A stretch of 64,000 bases of DNA, from the NCBI GenBank assembly GCA_963920705.1, contig OY987228.1, forward strand, positions 3,409,056-3,473,055. The letters run 5' to 3'. The DNA comes from Odiellus spinosus (lineage: Eukaryota; Arthropoda; Arachnida; Opiliones; Phalangiidae). Each line of letters opens with the position of its first letter. Positions within the stretch are counted from its first letter, which is position 1. Both the position numbers and the translations under genes were made by a program. Below are positions 34,701-47,485 of the stretch, piece by piece. The notes under the pieces are model-generated. The model did no database searches. It had not been told where the DNA came from and was given only the letters and a program-made list of their open reading frames with translations.

Positions 34701-35170
34701 TTCAGCACGAAATTCGTTGGCGCAAGTTTTTTGAATAAGGGCAAACCACTTTCAAAAACCTGTTTTTCTGCCAGAAATTGGTAAGTTACCACCCTGATAA
34801 TTTTTATTAGTTACGTACTAATTTATTCTTACCCATTCCAGCAGTTTTTAGGCCGAAATTATTTTGCGCAAATTTTTGGAATGAGGGCAAACCATTTTTA
34901 CGCGAGTTTTTTAAATGAGGGCAAACCATTTCGAAAAACCGGTTTTTGTGCAAGAAAACGGTAAGTTACAACACTGATAATTTTTACTAGTTGTCTACTA
35001 ATTTATTCTTACCATTTCCAGCACTTTTTAAAGCAAAATTATTTTGCGTAAAGTTTTTGAATCAGGGCAAACCTTTTCCAAAAACCGGTTTTTCTGCAAG
35101 AAAACGGTAAGTTACAACACTGATAATTTTTATTAGTCACCTACTAATTTATTCTTACCATTTCCAGCAG
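31780..35170 (+). repeat. 146-bp satellite array, about 23 copies
   Basis: The unit holds ACGAAATTCGTTGGCGCA, TTTTTTGAATAAGGGCAAAC, CAAAAACCGGTTTTTCTGC and GGTAAGTTACCACCTGG, with a constant period of 146 bp (for example starts at 31891, 32037, 32183, 32329). Most units are 90-99% alike; the last three or four (from about 34790) are clearly diverged. GGCAAACCA and GCGCAAG phrases resemble the element B terminus. Array edges therefore show decay on the right only. The unit matches nucleosome length. Confidence 0.95.
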
Positions 35171-35920
35171 AGCAAGCTAAAGTCAGAATTTCATTTTCTT
35201 TGTGGAATGTAATTATTGCAAACTTCTTAAAAATTCGGATTTAATTTACCATTAATGATAGATTTTTGGTCAAATTTCAAAATTGCACATAAAAAAAATC
35301 CCCTCTTTTGCTTTTTCATCTCGAAATTAAATACTTTAATAATTTATTCTATTATTTCATTTGATTTCTAATTGATATTCACCAATTTCCATAAATTTCT
35401 GACCGGATTCCTTTTTCGCAAATTGACTTTTTGTCCTCTTCAAAGGTACGTTTAAGATATCAACTGCGTACACATAATTTTCATTTATTTCGCAAACTCG
35501 TCCCAAATTCAGAGTTTCTGCTTGGAGATGAATGTTACGGTATGTAATAGTATGAAGGTTACGGTATCAAATAGTATTTAAAACAATGGATGGTTATATA
35601 AAATGGGAAAATGGGAATATCTGTCCCAACCATGAAAAAGGGTACACTTATGTGGAAAAGTTAATTTTTAACTTTTTTTTTGGTTGCACTTGGTTCCAAG
35701 GTTGAGAAAAAGTATAGGATTTTCCATTTTATAATATGATCTATTCTATATTTATTCTAAAATAACATTTTACACAATTTCATTATTCAATCAGTTTCAA
35801 TTAATTTCGAAAAGTATTTATTTACCGATAGCCTCTTCAACATTGACCAGAATCTGTAGCAGACTATGCAACTGTTTTCCACGGGGGGTCGGGCATTCAA
35901 GGAAATCCCTTACGCTACCC
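35171..35920. other. Spacer between satellite arrays
   Basis: No gene is seen. A small inverted pair, TATAAAATGGGAAAAT near 35598 and ATTTTCCATTTTATA near 35722, may bound a decayed MITE. The rest is AT-rich, apart from a G run and GC-richer stretch near 35880-35920. Confidence 0.4.
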
Positions 35921-36157
35921 GCTGGATTATTCCACCAGATCCGCGACGGACGATATAGCTATAACCAATTTCAGACTAAGGTATAAACGAACGGATTTAT
36001 TCATTTTAAGCTGAATAACTACACGGTATATGAAAAAAAAACTAATTAAAACGAAAAAACATATTAATAATTGCTATACGTGTGTAAATGCGTTTCGTTT
36101 TAAATATAACTTTTCATCAAAACGGAATTTTTACAGGGAAATTAATCAATTTAGAAA

Positions 36158-39100
36158 GTGAACAATATGGGGTTATGGATTATGTCTCCGCTCACACACA
36201 TAGGAACTTTCTGAAATTAAAACATATTGTACAGTATTTAATTATCTATCCAATGGTACTAGAGTCATATCTGGGCCCTAAGCCGTTTTGGAGTTATTAA
36301 TAATAATTCACATAGAAAAAAATCTCAACTCAAAAATATACATATAGTAAATTGTTAGGGGGGGGGGGGTTGGAATTACTGCTAATATCTCCGCTCACAC
36401 ACATAGAAACCTTTTAAAATTAAAACATATTGTAGAGTATTTAATTATCTATCCAATGGTACTAGCGTCATATCTGGGCCCTAAGCCGTTTTGGAGTAAT
36501 TAATATTAATTCACATAGAGAAAAATCTCTTCTCAAAAATACCTACAGAAAATTGTTAGGGGGTTGGCATTTTGGTTAATATCTCCGCTCACACTCATAG
36601 GAACCTTTTGAAATTCAAACATATTGTAGAGTATTTAATTATCTATCCAATGGTACTAGCGTCATATCAGGGCCCTAAGCCGTTTTGGAGTTATTAATAA
36701 TAATTGACATAGAAAAAAACTCTACTCAAAAATATGCATATAGAAATTTGTTAGGGGGGTTGGAATTACAGCTAATATCTCCGCTCACACACATAGAAAC
36801 CTTTTAAAATTAAAACATATTGTAGAGAATTTAATTATCTATCCAATGGTACTAGCGTCATATCTGGGCCCTAAGCCGTTTTGGAGTTATTAATAATAAT
36901 TCACAAAGAAAAAAATCTCTACTTAAAAATATGCATATAGAAATTTTTAGGGGGGTTGGAATTACTGCTAATATCTCCGCTCACACACATAGGAACCTTT
37001 TGAAATTAAATCTTATTGTAGAGAATTTAATTATCTATCCAATGGTACTAGCGTCATATCTGGGCCCTAAGCCGTTTTGGAGTTATTAATAATAATTCAC
37101 AAAGAAAAAAATCTCTACTTAAAAATATGCATATAGAAATTTTTAGGGGGGTTGGAATTACTGCTAATATCTCCGCTCACACACATAGGAACCTTTTGAA
37201 ATTAAATCTTATTGTAGAGAATTTAATTATCTATCCAATGGTACTAGCGTCATATCTGGGCCCTAAGCCGTTTTGGAGTTATTAATAATAATTGACATAG
37301 AAAAAAACTCTACTCAAAAATATGCATATAGAAATTTGTTAGGGGGGTTGGAATTACTGCTAATATCTCCGCTCACACACATAGAAACCTTTTGAAATTA
37401 TAACATATTGTAGAGAATTTAATTATCTATCCAATGGTACTAGCGTCATATCTGGGCCCTAAGCCGTTTTGGAGTTATTAATAATAATTGACATAGAAAA
37501 ACACTCTACTCAAAAATATGCATATAGAAATTTGTTAGGGGGGTTGGAATTACTGCTAATATCTCCGCTCACACACATAGGAACCTTTTGAAATTAAAAC
37601 ATATTGAAGAGCATTTAATGATCTATCTAATGGTACTAGTGTCATATCTGGGCCCTAAGCCGTTTTGGAGTTATTAATAATAATTCACAAAGAAAAAAAT
37701 CTCTACTTAAAAATATACATATAGAAAATTGTTAGGGGGTCGGAATTACTGCTAATATCTCCGCTCACACACATAGGAACCTTTTGAAATTAAATCTTAT
37801 TGTAGAGAATTTAATTATCTATCCAATGGTACTAGCGTCATATCTGGGCCCCAAGCCGTTTTGGAGTTATTAATAATAATTCACAAAGAAAAAAATCTCT
37901 ACTTAAAAATATGCATATAGAAAATTGTTAGGGGGGTTGGAATTACTGCTAATATCTCCGCTCACACACATAGGAACCTTTTGAAATTAAATCTTATTGT
38001 AGAGAATTTAATTATCTATCCAACGGTACTAGCGTCATATCTGGGCCCTAAGCCGTTTTGGAGTTATTAATAATAATTGACATAGAAAAAAACTCTACTC
38101 AAAAATATGCATATAGAAATTTGTTAGGGGGGTTGGAATTACTGCTAATATCTCCGCTCACACACATAGAAACCTTTTGAAATTATAACATATTGTAGAG
38201 AATTTAATTATCTATCCAATGGTACTAGCGTCATATCTGGGCCCTAAGCCGTTTTGGAGTTATTAATAATAATTCACAAAGAAAAAAATCTCTACTTAAA
38301 AATATGCATATAGAAATTTTTAAGGGGGTTGGAATTACTGCTAATATCTCCGCTCACACACATAGGAACCTTTTGAAATTAAATCTTATTGTAGAGAATT
38401 TAATTATCTATCCAATGGTACTAGCGTCATATCTGGGCCCTAAGCCGTTTTGGAGTTATTAATAATAATTGACATAGAAAAACACTCTACTCAAAAATAT
38501 GCATATAGAAATTTGTTAGGGGGGTTGGAATTACTGCTAATATCTCCGCTCACACACATAGGAACCTTTTGAAATTAAAACATATTGAAGAGCATTTAAT
38601 GATCTATCCAATGGTACTAGTGTCATATCTGGGCCCTAAGCCGTTTTGGAGTTATTAATAATAATTGACATAGAAAAAAACTCTACTCAAAAATATGCAT
38701 ATAGAAATTTGTTAGGGGGGTTGGAATTACTGCTAATATCTCCTTTCACACACATAGAAACCTTTTGAAATTATAACATATTGTAGAGAATTTAATTATC
38801 TATCCAATGGTACTAGCGTCATATCTGGGCCCTAAGCCGTTTTGGAGTTATTAATAATAATTGACATAGAAAAACACTCTACTCAAAAATATGCATATAG
38901 AAATTTGTTAGGGGGGTTGGAATTACTGCTAATATCTCCGCTCACACACATAGGAACCTTTTGAAATTAAAACATATTGAAGAGCATTTAATGATCTATC
39001 TAATGGTACTAGTGTCATATCTGGGCCCTAAGCCGTTTTGGAGTTATTAATAATAATTCACAAAGAAAAAAATCTCTACTTAAAAATATACATATAGAAA

Positions 39101-42100
39101 ATTGTTAGGGGGTCGGAATTACTGCTAATATCTCCGCTCACACACATAGGAACCTTTTGAAATTAAATCTTATTGTAGAGAATTTAATTATCTATCCAAT
39201 GGTACTAGCGTCATATCTGGGCCCCAAGCCGTTTTGGAGTTATTAATAATAATTCACAAAGAAAAAAATCTCTACTTAAAAATATGCATATAGAAAATTG
39301 TTAGGGGGGTTGGAATTACTGCTAATATCTCCGCTCACACACATAGGAACCTTTTGAAATTAAATCTTATTGTAGAGAATTTAATTATCTATCCAACGGT
39401 ACTAGCGTCATATCTGGGCCCTAAGCCGTTTTGGAGTTATTAATAATAATTGACATAGAAAAAAACTCTACTCAAAAATATGCATATAGAAATTTGTTAG
39501 GGGGGTTGGAATTACTGCTAATATCTCCGCTCACACACATAGAAACCTTTTGAAATTATAACATATTGTAGAGAATTTAATTATCTATCCAATGGTACTA
39601 GCGTCATATCTGGGCCCTAAGCCGTTTTGGAGTTATTAATAATAATTCACAAAGAAAAAAATCTCTACTTAAAAATATGCATATAGAAATTTTTAAGGGG
39701 GTTGGAATTACTGCTAATATCTCCGCTCACACACATAGGAACCTTTTGAAATTAAATCTTATTGTAGAGAATTTAATTATCTATCCAATGGTACTAGCGT
39801 CATATCTGGGCCCTAAGCCGTTTTGGAGTTATTAATAATAATTGACATAGAAAAACACTCTACTCAAAAATATGCATATAGAAATTTGTTAGGGGGGTTG
39901 GAATTACTGCTAATATCTCCGCTCACACACATAGGAACCTTTTGAAATTAAAACATATTGAAGAGCATTTAATGATCTATCCAATGGTACTAGTGTCATA
40001 TCTGGGCCCTAAGCCGTTTTGGAGTTATTAATAATAATTCACAAAGAAAAAAATCTCTACTTAAAAATATACATATAGAAAATTGTTAGGGGGTTGGAAT
40101 TACTGCTAATATCTCCGCTCACACACATAGGAACCTTTTGAAATTAAATCTTATTGTAGAGAATTTAATTATCTATCCAATGGTACTAGCGTCATATCTG
40201 GGCCCTAAGCCGTTTTGGAGTTATTAATAATAATTCACAAAGAAAAAATCTCTACTTAAAAATATACATATAGAAAATTGTTAGGGGGTTGGAATTACTG
40301 CTAATATCTCCGCTCACACACATAGGAACCTTTTGAAATTAAATCTTATTGTAGAGAATTTAATTATCTATCCAATGGTACTAGCGTCATATCTGGGCCC
40401 TAAGCCGTTTTGGAGTTATTAATAATAATTCACAAAGAAAAAAATCTCTACTTAAAAATATGCATATAGAAATTTTTAGGGGGGTTGGAATTACTGCTAA
40501 TATCTCCGCTCACACACATAGGAACCTTTTGAAATTAAATCTTATTGTAGAGAATTTAATTATCTATCCAATGGTACTAGCGTCATATCTGGGCCCTAAG
40601 CCGTTTTGGAGTTATTAATAATAATTGACATAGAAAAAAACTCTACTCAAAAATATGCATATAGAAATTTGTTAGGGGGGTTGGAATTACTGCTAATATC
40701 TCCGCTCACACACATAGAAACCTTTTGAAATTATAACATATTGTAGAGAATTTAATTATCTATCCAATGGTACTAGCGTCATATCTGGGCCCTAAGCCGT
40801 TTTGGAGTTATTAATAATAATTGACATAGAAAAACACTCTACTCAAAAATATGCATATAGAAATTTGTTAGGGGGGTTGGAATTACTGCTAATATCTCCG
40901 CTCACACACATAGGAACCTTTTGAAATTAAAACATATTGAAGAGCATTTAATGATCTATCCAATGGTACTAGTGTCATATCTGGGCCCTAAGCCGTTTTG
41001 GAGTTATTAATAATAATTCACAAAGAAAAAAATCTCTACTTAAAAATATACATATAGAAAATTGTTAGGGGGTTGGAATTACTGCTAATATCTCCGCTCA
41101 CACACATAGGAACCTTTTGAAATTAAATCTTATTGTAGAGAATTTAATTATCTATCCAATGGTACTAGCGTCATATCTGGGCCCTAAGCCGTTTTGGAGT
41201 TATTAATAATAATTCACAAAGAAAAAAATCTCAACTTAAAAATATGCATATAGAAAATTGTTAGGGGGGTTGGAATTACTGCTAATATCTCCGCTCACAC
41301 ACATAGGAACCTTTTGAAATTAAATCTTTTTGTAGAGAATTTAATTATCTATCCAATGGTACTAGCGTCATATCTGGGCCCTAAGCCGTTTTGGAGTTAT
41401 TAATAATAATTGACATAGAAAAAAACTCTACTCAAAAATATGCATATAGAAATTTGTTAGGGGGGTTGGAATTACTGCTAATATCTCCGCTCACACACAT
41501 AGAAACCTTTTGAAATTATAACATATTGTAGAGAATTTAATTATCTATCCAATGGTACTAGCGTCATATCTGGGCCCTAAGCCGTTTTGGAGTTATTAAT
41601 AATAATTGACATAGAAAAAAACTCTACTCAAAAATATGCATATAGAAATTTGTTAGGGGGGTTGGAATTACTGCTAATATCTCCGCTCACACACATAGGA
41701 ACCTTTTGAAATTAAATCTTATTGTAGAGAATTTAATTATCTATCCAATGGTACTAGCGTCATATCTGGGCCCTAAGCCGTTTTGGAGTTATTAATAATA
41801 ATTCACAAAGAAAAAAATCTCTACTTAAAATATACATATAGAAAATTGTTAGGGGGTTGGAATTACTGCTAATATCTCCGCTCACACACATAGGAACCTT
41901 TTGAAATTAAATCTTATTGTAGAGAATTTAATTATCTATCCAATGGTACTAGCGTCATATCTGGGCCCTAAGCCGTTTTGGAGTTATTAATAATAATTGA
42001 CATAGAAAAAAACTCTACTCAAAATTATGCATATAGAAATTTGTTAGGGGGGTTGGAATTACTGCTAATATCTCCGCTCACACACATAGGAACCTTTTGA

Positions 42101-42390
42101 AATTAAAACATATTGAAGAGCATTTAATGATCTATCCAATGGTACTAGTGTCATATCTGGGCCCTAAGCCGTTTTGGAGTTATTAATAATAATTCACAAA
42201 GAAAAAAATCTCTACTTAAAAATATACATATAGAAAATTGTTAGGGGGTTGGAATTACTGGTAATATCTCCGCTCACACACATAGGAACCTTTTGAAATT
42301 AAATCTTATTGTAGAGAATTTAATTATCTATCCAATGGTACCAGCGTCATATCTGGGCCCTAAGCCGTTTTGGAGTTATTAATAATAATT
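36158..42390 (+). repeat. 196-bp satellite, left arm, about 32 units
   Basis: Each unit carries ATCTCCGCTCACACACATAG, TTATCTATCCAATGGTACTA, GCGTCATATCTGGGCCCTAA and GCCGTTTTGGAGTTATTAAT. Spacing is about 196 bp (GGGCCC at 36866, 37062, 37258, 37454). Variants recur at 1373 bp: GGGGGTCGGAATT near 37741 and 39114, GGGCCCCAAGCC at 37847 and 39220, CCAACGGTACTAG near 38021 and 39394. This means a block of seven units was duplicated. The first units at 36158-36600 differ most. Confidence 0.97.
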
Positions 42391-42948
42391 AATAATAAGA
42401 AATGATATTTTAATTATATCTAACTTTTAAACTAGGCGAGGCCCAGATATCAGACTAGTTTCATTCGATAGATAATTAAATTCTCTATAACATATTTAAA
42501 TTCGATATCGATCCTATGTGTGTGAGGGGAGTTATAAGGCAAAATATCCCCCCTTGCAGAACTTGGAAAAAAAATGGAAATGATATTTTCTTAAATTTAA
42601 CTATCTCTAACTTTTAAACTAGGCGAGGCCCAGATATCACACTAGTTTCATTCGATAGATAAATAAATTCTCTATAACATATTTAAATTTGATATCGATC
42701 CTATGTGTGTGAGGGGAGTTATAAGACAAAATATCCCCCTTTGCAGAACTTGGAAAAAAAATGGAAATGATATTTTCTTAAATTTAACTATCTCTAACTT
42801 TTAAACTAGGAGAGGCCCAGATATCAGACTAAATTCATTCGATAGATAATTAAATTCTCTATAACATAGTTAAATTTGATATGGATCCTATGTGTTTGAC
42901 AGGAGTTGTAAGTCAAAGTACCCTACGTACAAGCTATGTTATAGATAG
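42391..42948 (-). repeat. Diverged inner satellite, left part, three ~188-bp units
   Basis: The units carry AGGCGAGGCCCAGATATCAG and ATTCGATAGATAATTAAATT, with GGCCCAG near 42436, 42624 and 42812. Read on the minus strand they align with the 196-bp satellite (TTATCTATCGAATG, ATATCTGGGCC). They are its distant relative, placed in the opposite orientation to the left arm. Confidence 0.9.
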
Positions 42949-42949
42949 A

Positions 42950-43125
42950 GATCGGGGTTTGGACAAGAAAATTTCTGATTATTTTATCTTTATTCATAAC
43001 TTAAAATTTTTCGAAAAACGTCTATAATAAATCCAATGTAATCGCGAATAATTTTCCGATTATTTTTTTATGATTAACCGATTAACTAATAGTTGTGGAT
43101 TATTTTGTCCAAACCCCGATCTCTA
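42950..43125. mobile_element. Small TIR element at the centre of the inner palindrome
   Basis: GAGATCGGGGTTTGGACAA near 42950 pairs with TTGTCCAAACCCCGATCTC ending near 43124, and TA stands on both sides. A TA duplication fits the Tc1/mariner type. The ~175-bp element is AT-rich and non-coding and separates the two inner satellite arms. Confidence 0.75.
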
Positions 43126-43840
43126 GTTATAGAGAATTTATTTATCTATCGAATGAAACTAGTCTGATATCTGGGCCTCGCCTAGTTTAAAAGTTAGATT
43201 AGTTAAATTTAAGAAAATATCATTTCCATTTTTTTTTCAAGTTCTGCAAGGGGGGAGGGGTATTTTGCCTTATAACTCCCCTCACACACATAGGACCGAT
43301 ATCAAATTTAAATATGTTATAGAGAATTTAATCATCTATCGAATGAAACTAGTGTGATATCTGGGCCTCGTTTAGTTTAAAAGTTAGAGATAGTTAAATT
43401 TAAGAAAATATCATTTCCATTTTTTTTTTCCAAGTTCTGCAAGGGGGGATATTTTGTCTTATAACTCCCCTCACACACATAGGATCGATATCAAATTTAA
43501 CTATGTAATAGAGAATTTAATTATCTATCGAATGAAACTAGTGTGATATATGGGCCTCGCCTAGTTTAAAAGTTAGATATAGTTAAAATTAAGAAAATAT
43601 CATTTCCTTTTTTTTTTTCCAAGTTCTGCAAGGGGGGATATTTTGTCTTATAACTCCCCTCACACACATAGGATCGATATCAAATTTAAATATGTTATAG
43701 AGAATTTAATTATCTATCGAATGAATTTAGTCTGATATCTGGGCCTCGCCTAGTTTAAAAGTTAGAGATAGTTAAATTTAAGAAAATATCATTTCCATTT
43801 TTTCCCAAGTTCTGCGGGGGAGGGAGTATAATTTGTTTCT
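43126..43840 (+). repeat. Diverged inner satellite, right part, four ~190-bp units
   Basis: The units repeat TTATCTATCGAATGAAACTA, GATATCTGGGCCTCG and AGTTCTGCAAGGGGGG, in the inverse orientation to 42391-42948, forming the inner palindrome. The array ends at the next TIR element. Confidence 0.9.
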
Positions 43841-43850
43841 ATGTGTGTGA

Positions 43851-44375
43851 GCAGAAGCCGGTGAAACCCTCCTTTGAAGTCTATTACTCCCGGGTCATGT
43901 CTACCCCTCTCTGTATGGGTTAGTTTCAAAAAGCGCGATTCGTACGCCTCCTAACGGTAGAAAATATCGGAGCGGGAGCTCGTTGAGTGACTATCTCTAG
44001 CAGCCTTGGAGTTCGTCAAAACTCGCGTATTACTTAAAAATTAAATATCATTACACGAGGAATGTGCTGATCAATGTTGCCCCTGTTTTTAACTCTAATT
44101 TGACATAGGTTACGTGATCTGAGTTTTATTGACCAGTATCTTGGTTCGTTTAATTGTGCAAAAAGATAATTCCGGTTTCGTGTCGAGAAAAGTCGGCGCA
44201 CGAATAAAAACGTCGTCGTTTGTGGAGAGAGAGAATTTCCAATTTTCCGTAGACAGGGGGTATGAAGTAGGACCCCTCCGATCTCGTAAAATTGTGAATT
44301 TTACCTATACAGAGAGGAGCGCTATATGGAACATTAGAGTTGTAGACTTCAAAGGAGGGTTTCATCGGCTTCTGG
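43851..44375. mobile_element. TIR element C, 525 bp, TSD TGTGA
   Basis: The ends CAGAAGCCGGTGAAACCCTC and its inverse GAGGGTTTCATCGGCTTCTG lie in inverted repeats of about 40 bp. TGTGA flanks both sides (43846-43850 and 44376-44380). A shorter copy lies at 53348-53686 and lacks about 190 bases of the middle found here (about 44028-44209). Open frames inside (MKPSFEVYN, MTSILVR) are products of the repeat and show no transposase motif. It sits exactly at the join between inner and outer satellites. Confidence 0.9.
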
Positions 44376-44380
44376 TGTGA

Positions 44381-46935
44381 GCTTAGATATTAACCAAAAT
44401 TCCAACCCCCTCCCTATCAATTTGCCGTAGGTATTTTTGAGTAGAGATTTTTATGTAAATTAATATTAATTACTTCAAAACGGCTTAGGGCCCAGATATG
44501 ACGCTAGTACCATTGGATAGATCATTAAATACTCTTCAATATGTTTTATTTTCAAAAGGTTCCTATGTGTGTGAGCGGAGATATTAGCAGTAATTCCAAC
44601 CCCCCTAACAAATTTAGTAGTTTTCAGTAAAGGGGCAAAAGATAATTCCTCCCCTCTTACCCAGCTTTGCTTTCATTCCCAGGTTGCCAGGAGCTTGTGA
44701 GTGCAGTTCAGAACAGATCAGTTTCAAAACTGAACTCTAGCCTTTCCCTCTGCACTCACAAGTGGTTGGCAACATGGGGGGAACGGCACTTACCCCCTTT
44801 AGTGAAAACTATGTATGCATATTTTTGAGTAGAGTTTTTTTCTATGTCAATTATTATTAATAACTCCAAAACGGCTTAGGGCCCAGATATGACGCTAGTA
44901 CCATTGGATAGATAATTAAATTCTCTACAATAAGATTTAATTTCAAAAGGTTCCTATGTGTGTGAGCGGAGATATTAGCAGTAATTCCAACCCCCTAACA
45001 ATTTTCTTTATGTATATTTTTAAGTAGAGATTTTTTTCTTTGTGAATTATTATTAATAACTTTAAAACGGCTTAGGGCCCAGATATGACGCTAGTACCAT
45101 TGGATAGATAATTAAATTCTCTACAATAAGATTTAATTTCAAAAGGTTCTTATGTGTGTGAGCGGAGATATTAGCAGTAATTCCAACCCCCCTAACCATT
45201 TTCTATATGCATATTTTTAAGTAGAGATTTTTTTCTTTGTGAATTATTATTAATAACTCCAAAACGGCTTAGGGCCCTGATATGACGCTAGTACCATTGG
45301 ATAGATAATTAAATACTCTACAATATGTTTTAATTTCAAAAGGTTCCTATGTGTGTGAGCGGAGATATTAACCAAAATGCCAACCCCCTAACAATTTTCT
45401 GTAGGTATTTTTGAGAAGAGATTTTTCTCTATGTGAATTAATATTAATTACTCCAAAACGGCTTAGGGCCCAGATATGACGCTAGTACCATTGGATAGAT
45501 AATTAAATACTCTACAATATGTTTTAATTTTAAAAGGTTTCTATGTGTGTGAGCGGAGATATTAGCAGTAATTCCAACCCCCCTAACAAATTTCTATATG
45601 CATATTTTTGAGTAGAGTTTTTTTCTATGTCAATTATTATTAATAACTCCAAAACGGCTTAGGGCCCAGATATGACGCTAGTACCATTGGATAGATAATT
45701 AAATTCTCTACAATATGTTTTAATTTCAAAAGGTTTCTATGTGTGTGAGCGGAGATATTAGCAGTAATTCCAACCCACCCTAACAATTTACTATATGTAT
45801 ATTTTTGAGTTGAGATTTTTCTCTATGTGAATTAATATTAATTACTCCAAAACGGCTTAGGGCCCAGATATGACGCTAGTACCATTGGATAGATAATTAA
45901 ATACTCTACAATATGTTTTAATTTTAAAAGGTTTCTATGTGTGTGAGCGGAGATATTAGCAGTAATTCCAACCCCCCTAACAAATTTCTATATGCATATT
46001 TTTGAGTAGAGTTTTTTTCTATGTGAATTATTATTAATAACTCCAAAACGGCTTAGGGCACTGATATGACGCTAGTACCATTGGATAGATAATTAAATAC
46101 TCTACAATATGTTTTAATTTCAAAAGGTTCCTATGTGTGTGAGCGGAGATATTAACCAAAATGCCAACCCCCTAACAATTTTCTGTAGGTATTTTTGAGA
46201 AGAGATTTTTCTCTAAGTGAATTAATATTAATTACTCCAAAACGGCTTAGGGCCCAGATATGACGCTAGTACCATTGGATAGATAATTAAATTCTCTACA
46301 ATATGTTTTAATTTCAAAAGGTTCCTATGTGTGTGAGCGGAGATATTAGCAGTAATTCCAACCCCCCTAACAAATTTCTATATGCATATTTTTGAGTAGA
46401 GTTTTTTTCTATGTCAATTATTATTAATAACTCCAAAACGGCTTAGGGCCCAGATATGACGCTAGTACCATTGGATAGATAATTAAATTCTCTACAATAT
46501 GTTTTAATTTCAAAAGGTTTCTATGTGTGTGAGCGGAGATATTAGCAGTAATTCCAACCCACCCTAACAATTTACTATATGTATATTTTTGAGTTGAGAT
46601 TTTTTTCTATGTGAATTATTATTAATAACTCCAAAACGGCTTAGTGCCCAGATATGACGCTAGTACCATTGGATAGATAATGAAATTCTCTACAATATGT
46701 TTTAATTTCAAAAGGTTCCTATGTGTGTGAGCGGAGATATTAGCAGTAATTCCAACCCACCCTAACAATTTACTATATGTATATTTTTGAGTTGAGATTT
46801 TTTTCTATGTGAATTATTATTAATAACTCCAAAACGGCTTAGGGCCCAGATATGACGCTAGTACCATTGGATAGATAAGTAAATACTCTACAATATGTTT
46901 TAATTTCAGAAATTTCCTATGTGTGTGAGCGGAGA
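44381..46935 (-). repeat. 196-bp satellite, right arm, about 13 units inverted
   Basis: These are the same units as the left arm on the other strand (CTCCAAAACGGCTTAGGGCC, TAGTACCATTGGATAGATAA). Unit variants differ from the left arm, with two-unit patterns such as CCAAAATGCCAACCCCC alternating with GCAGTAATTCCAACCC. One unit is split by the element at 44615-44812. The arm is about 40% of the left arm's length, so the palindrome is lopsided. Confidence 0.95.
44615..44812. mobile_element. ~195-bp TIR element within a satellite unit
   Basis: AGTTTTCAGTAAAGGGGCAA on the left pairs with CCCCCTTTAGTGAAAACT on the right. Inside, CTTGTGAGTGCAG and CTGCACTCACAAG form a second inverted pair. The host unit resumes at TATGCATATTTTTGAG, so the insertion split one satellite monomer. 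Confidence 0.8.
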
Positions 46936-47233
46936 CATAATCCATAACCCCATATTGTTCACTTTCTAAATTGATTAATTTCCCTGTAAAAATTCCGTTT
47001 TGATGAACGTGGGCGGCACAATTGATTATCTGTTAAAAAGTTATATTTAAAACGAAACGCATTTACACACGTATAGCAATTATTAATATGTTTTTTCGTT
47101 TTAATTAGTTTTTTTTTCATATACCGTGTAGTTATTCAGCTTAAAATGAATAAATCCGTTCGTTTATACCTTAGTCTGAAATTGGTTATAGCTATATCGT
47201 CCGTCGCGGATCTGGTGGAATAATCCATCCAGC

Positions 47234-47485
47234 GACGATACGCTTTATTAGGGCGTATTCTGGCAGATTGACGGTGGTTGTAGATACATCCTTAACAGCT
47301 CCGATGCAACACGTCTGTTTAGGTAGGATACTCAATTAATATAGTTTAACATTTGTTTATATTGATTTTTAGGGTGTATTGAAGGCTAGTACGTTATCTA
47401 TATTAAAATATAAGAATGCATTTCCTCTTTTTTCAGTGCGAACTTAAATCTAAGCCTTCACACTTAAACCTAAGCAGGGCCCGCC
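47234..47485. other. Spacer, no gene seen
   Basis: AT-rich sequence between the outer palindrome border and the duplicated ZNFX1 segment. No motif is recognised. Confidence 0.4.

Larger units (their letters stand above)
35921..47233. repeat. Giant fold-back structure (11.3-kb inverted repeat with satellite arms)
   Basis: The left border (GCTGGATTATTCCACCAGAT, 35921) and about 240 bases after it recur inverted up to 47233. The right copy has about 28 extra bases near 47005-47032 that the left lacks. Inside, tandem satellites run in alternating orientation: + (36158-42390), - (42391-42940), + (43126-43830), - (44381-46935). Three small TIR elements sit within. The plan recalls fold-back elements with tandem-repeat arms. 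Whether the whole is one mobile element, or an inverted duplication of satellite DNA, cannot be told from one copy. No target duplication was found. Confidence 0.85.

Noticed and set aside
31780-35170. Possible CRISPR-like array because of regular repeats
   Set aside because: Units are contiguous and similar over their whole 146 bp, with no unique spacers, and this is nuclear eukaryotic DNA. It is a satellite.
36088-36300. 70-codon open frame at the left palindrome border
   Set aside because: It runs from the unique arm into the first satellite unit and is not kept in the inverted copy.
44129-44380. Open frames in TIR element C (and the matching ones at 53358-53730)
   Set aside because: They read through the inverted repeats, differ between the two copies and show no transposase motif.
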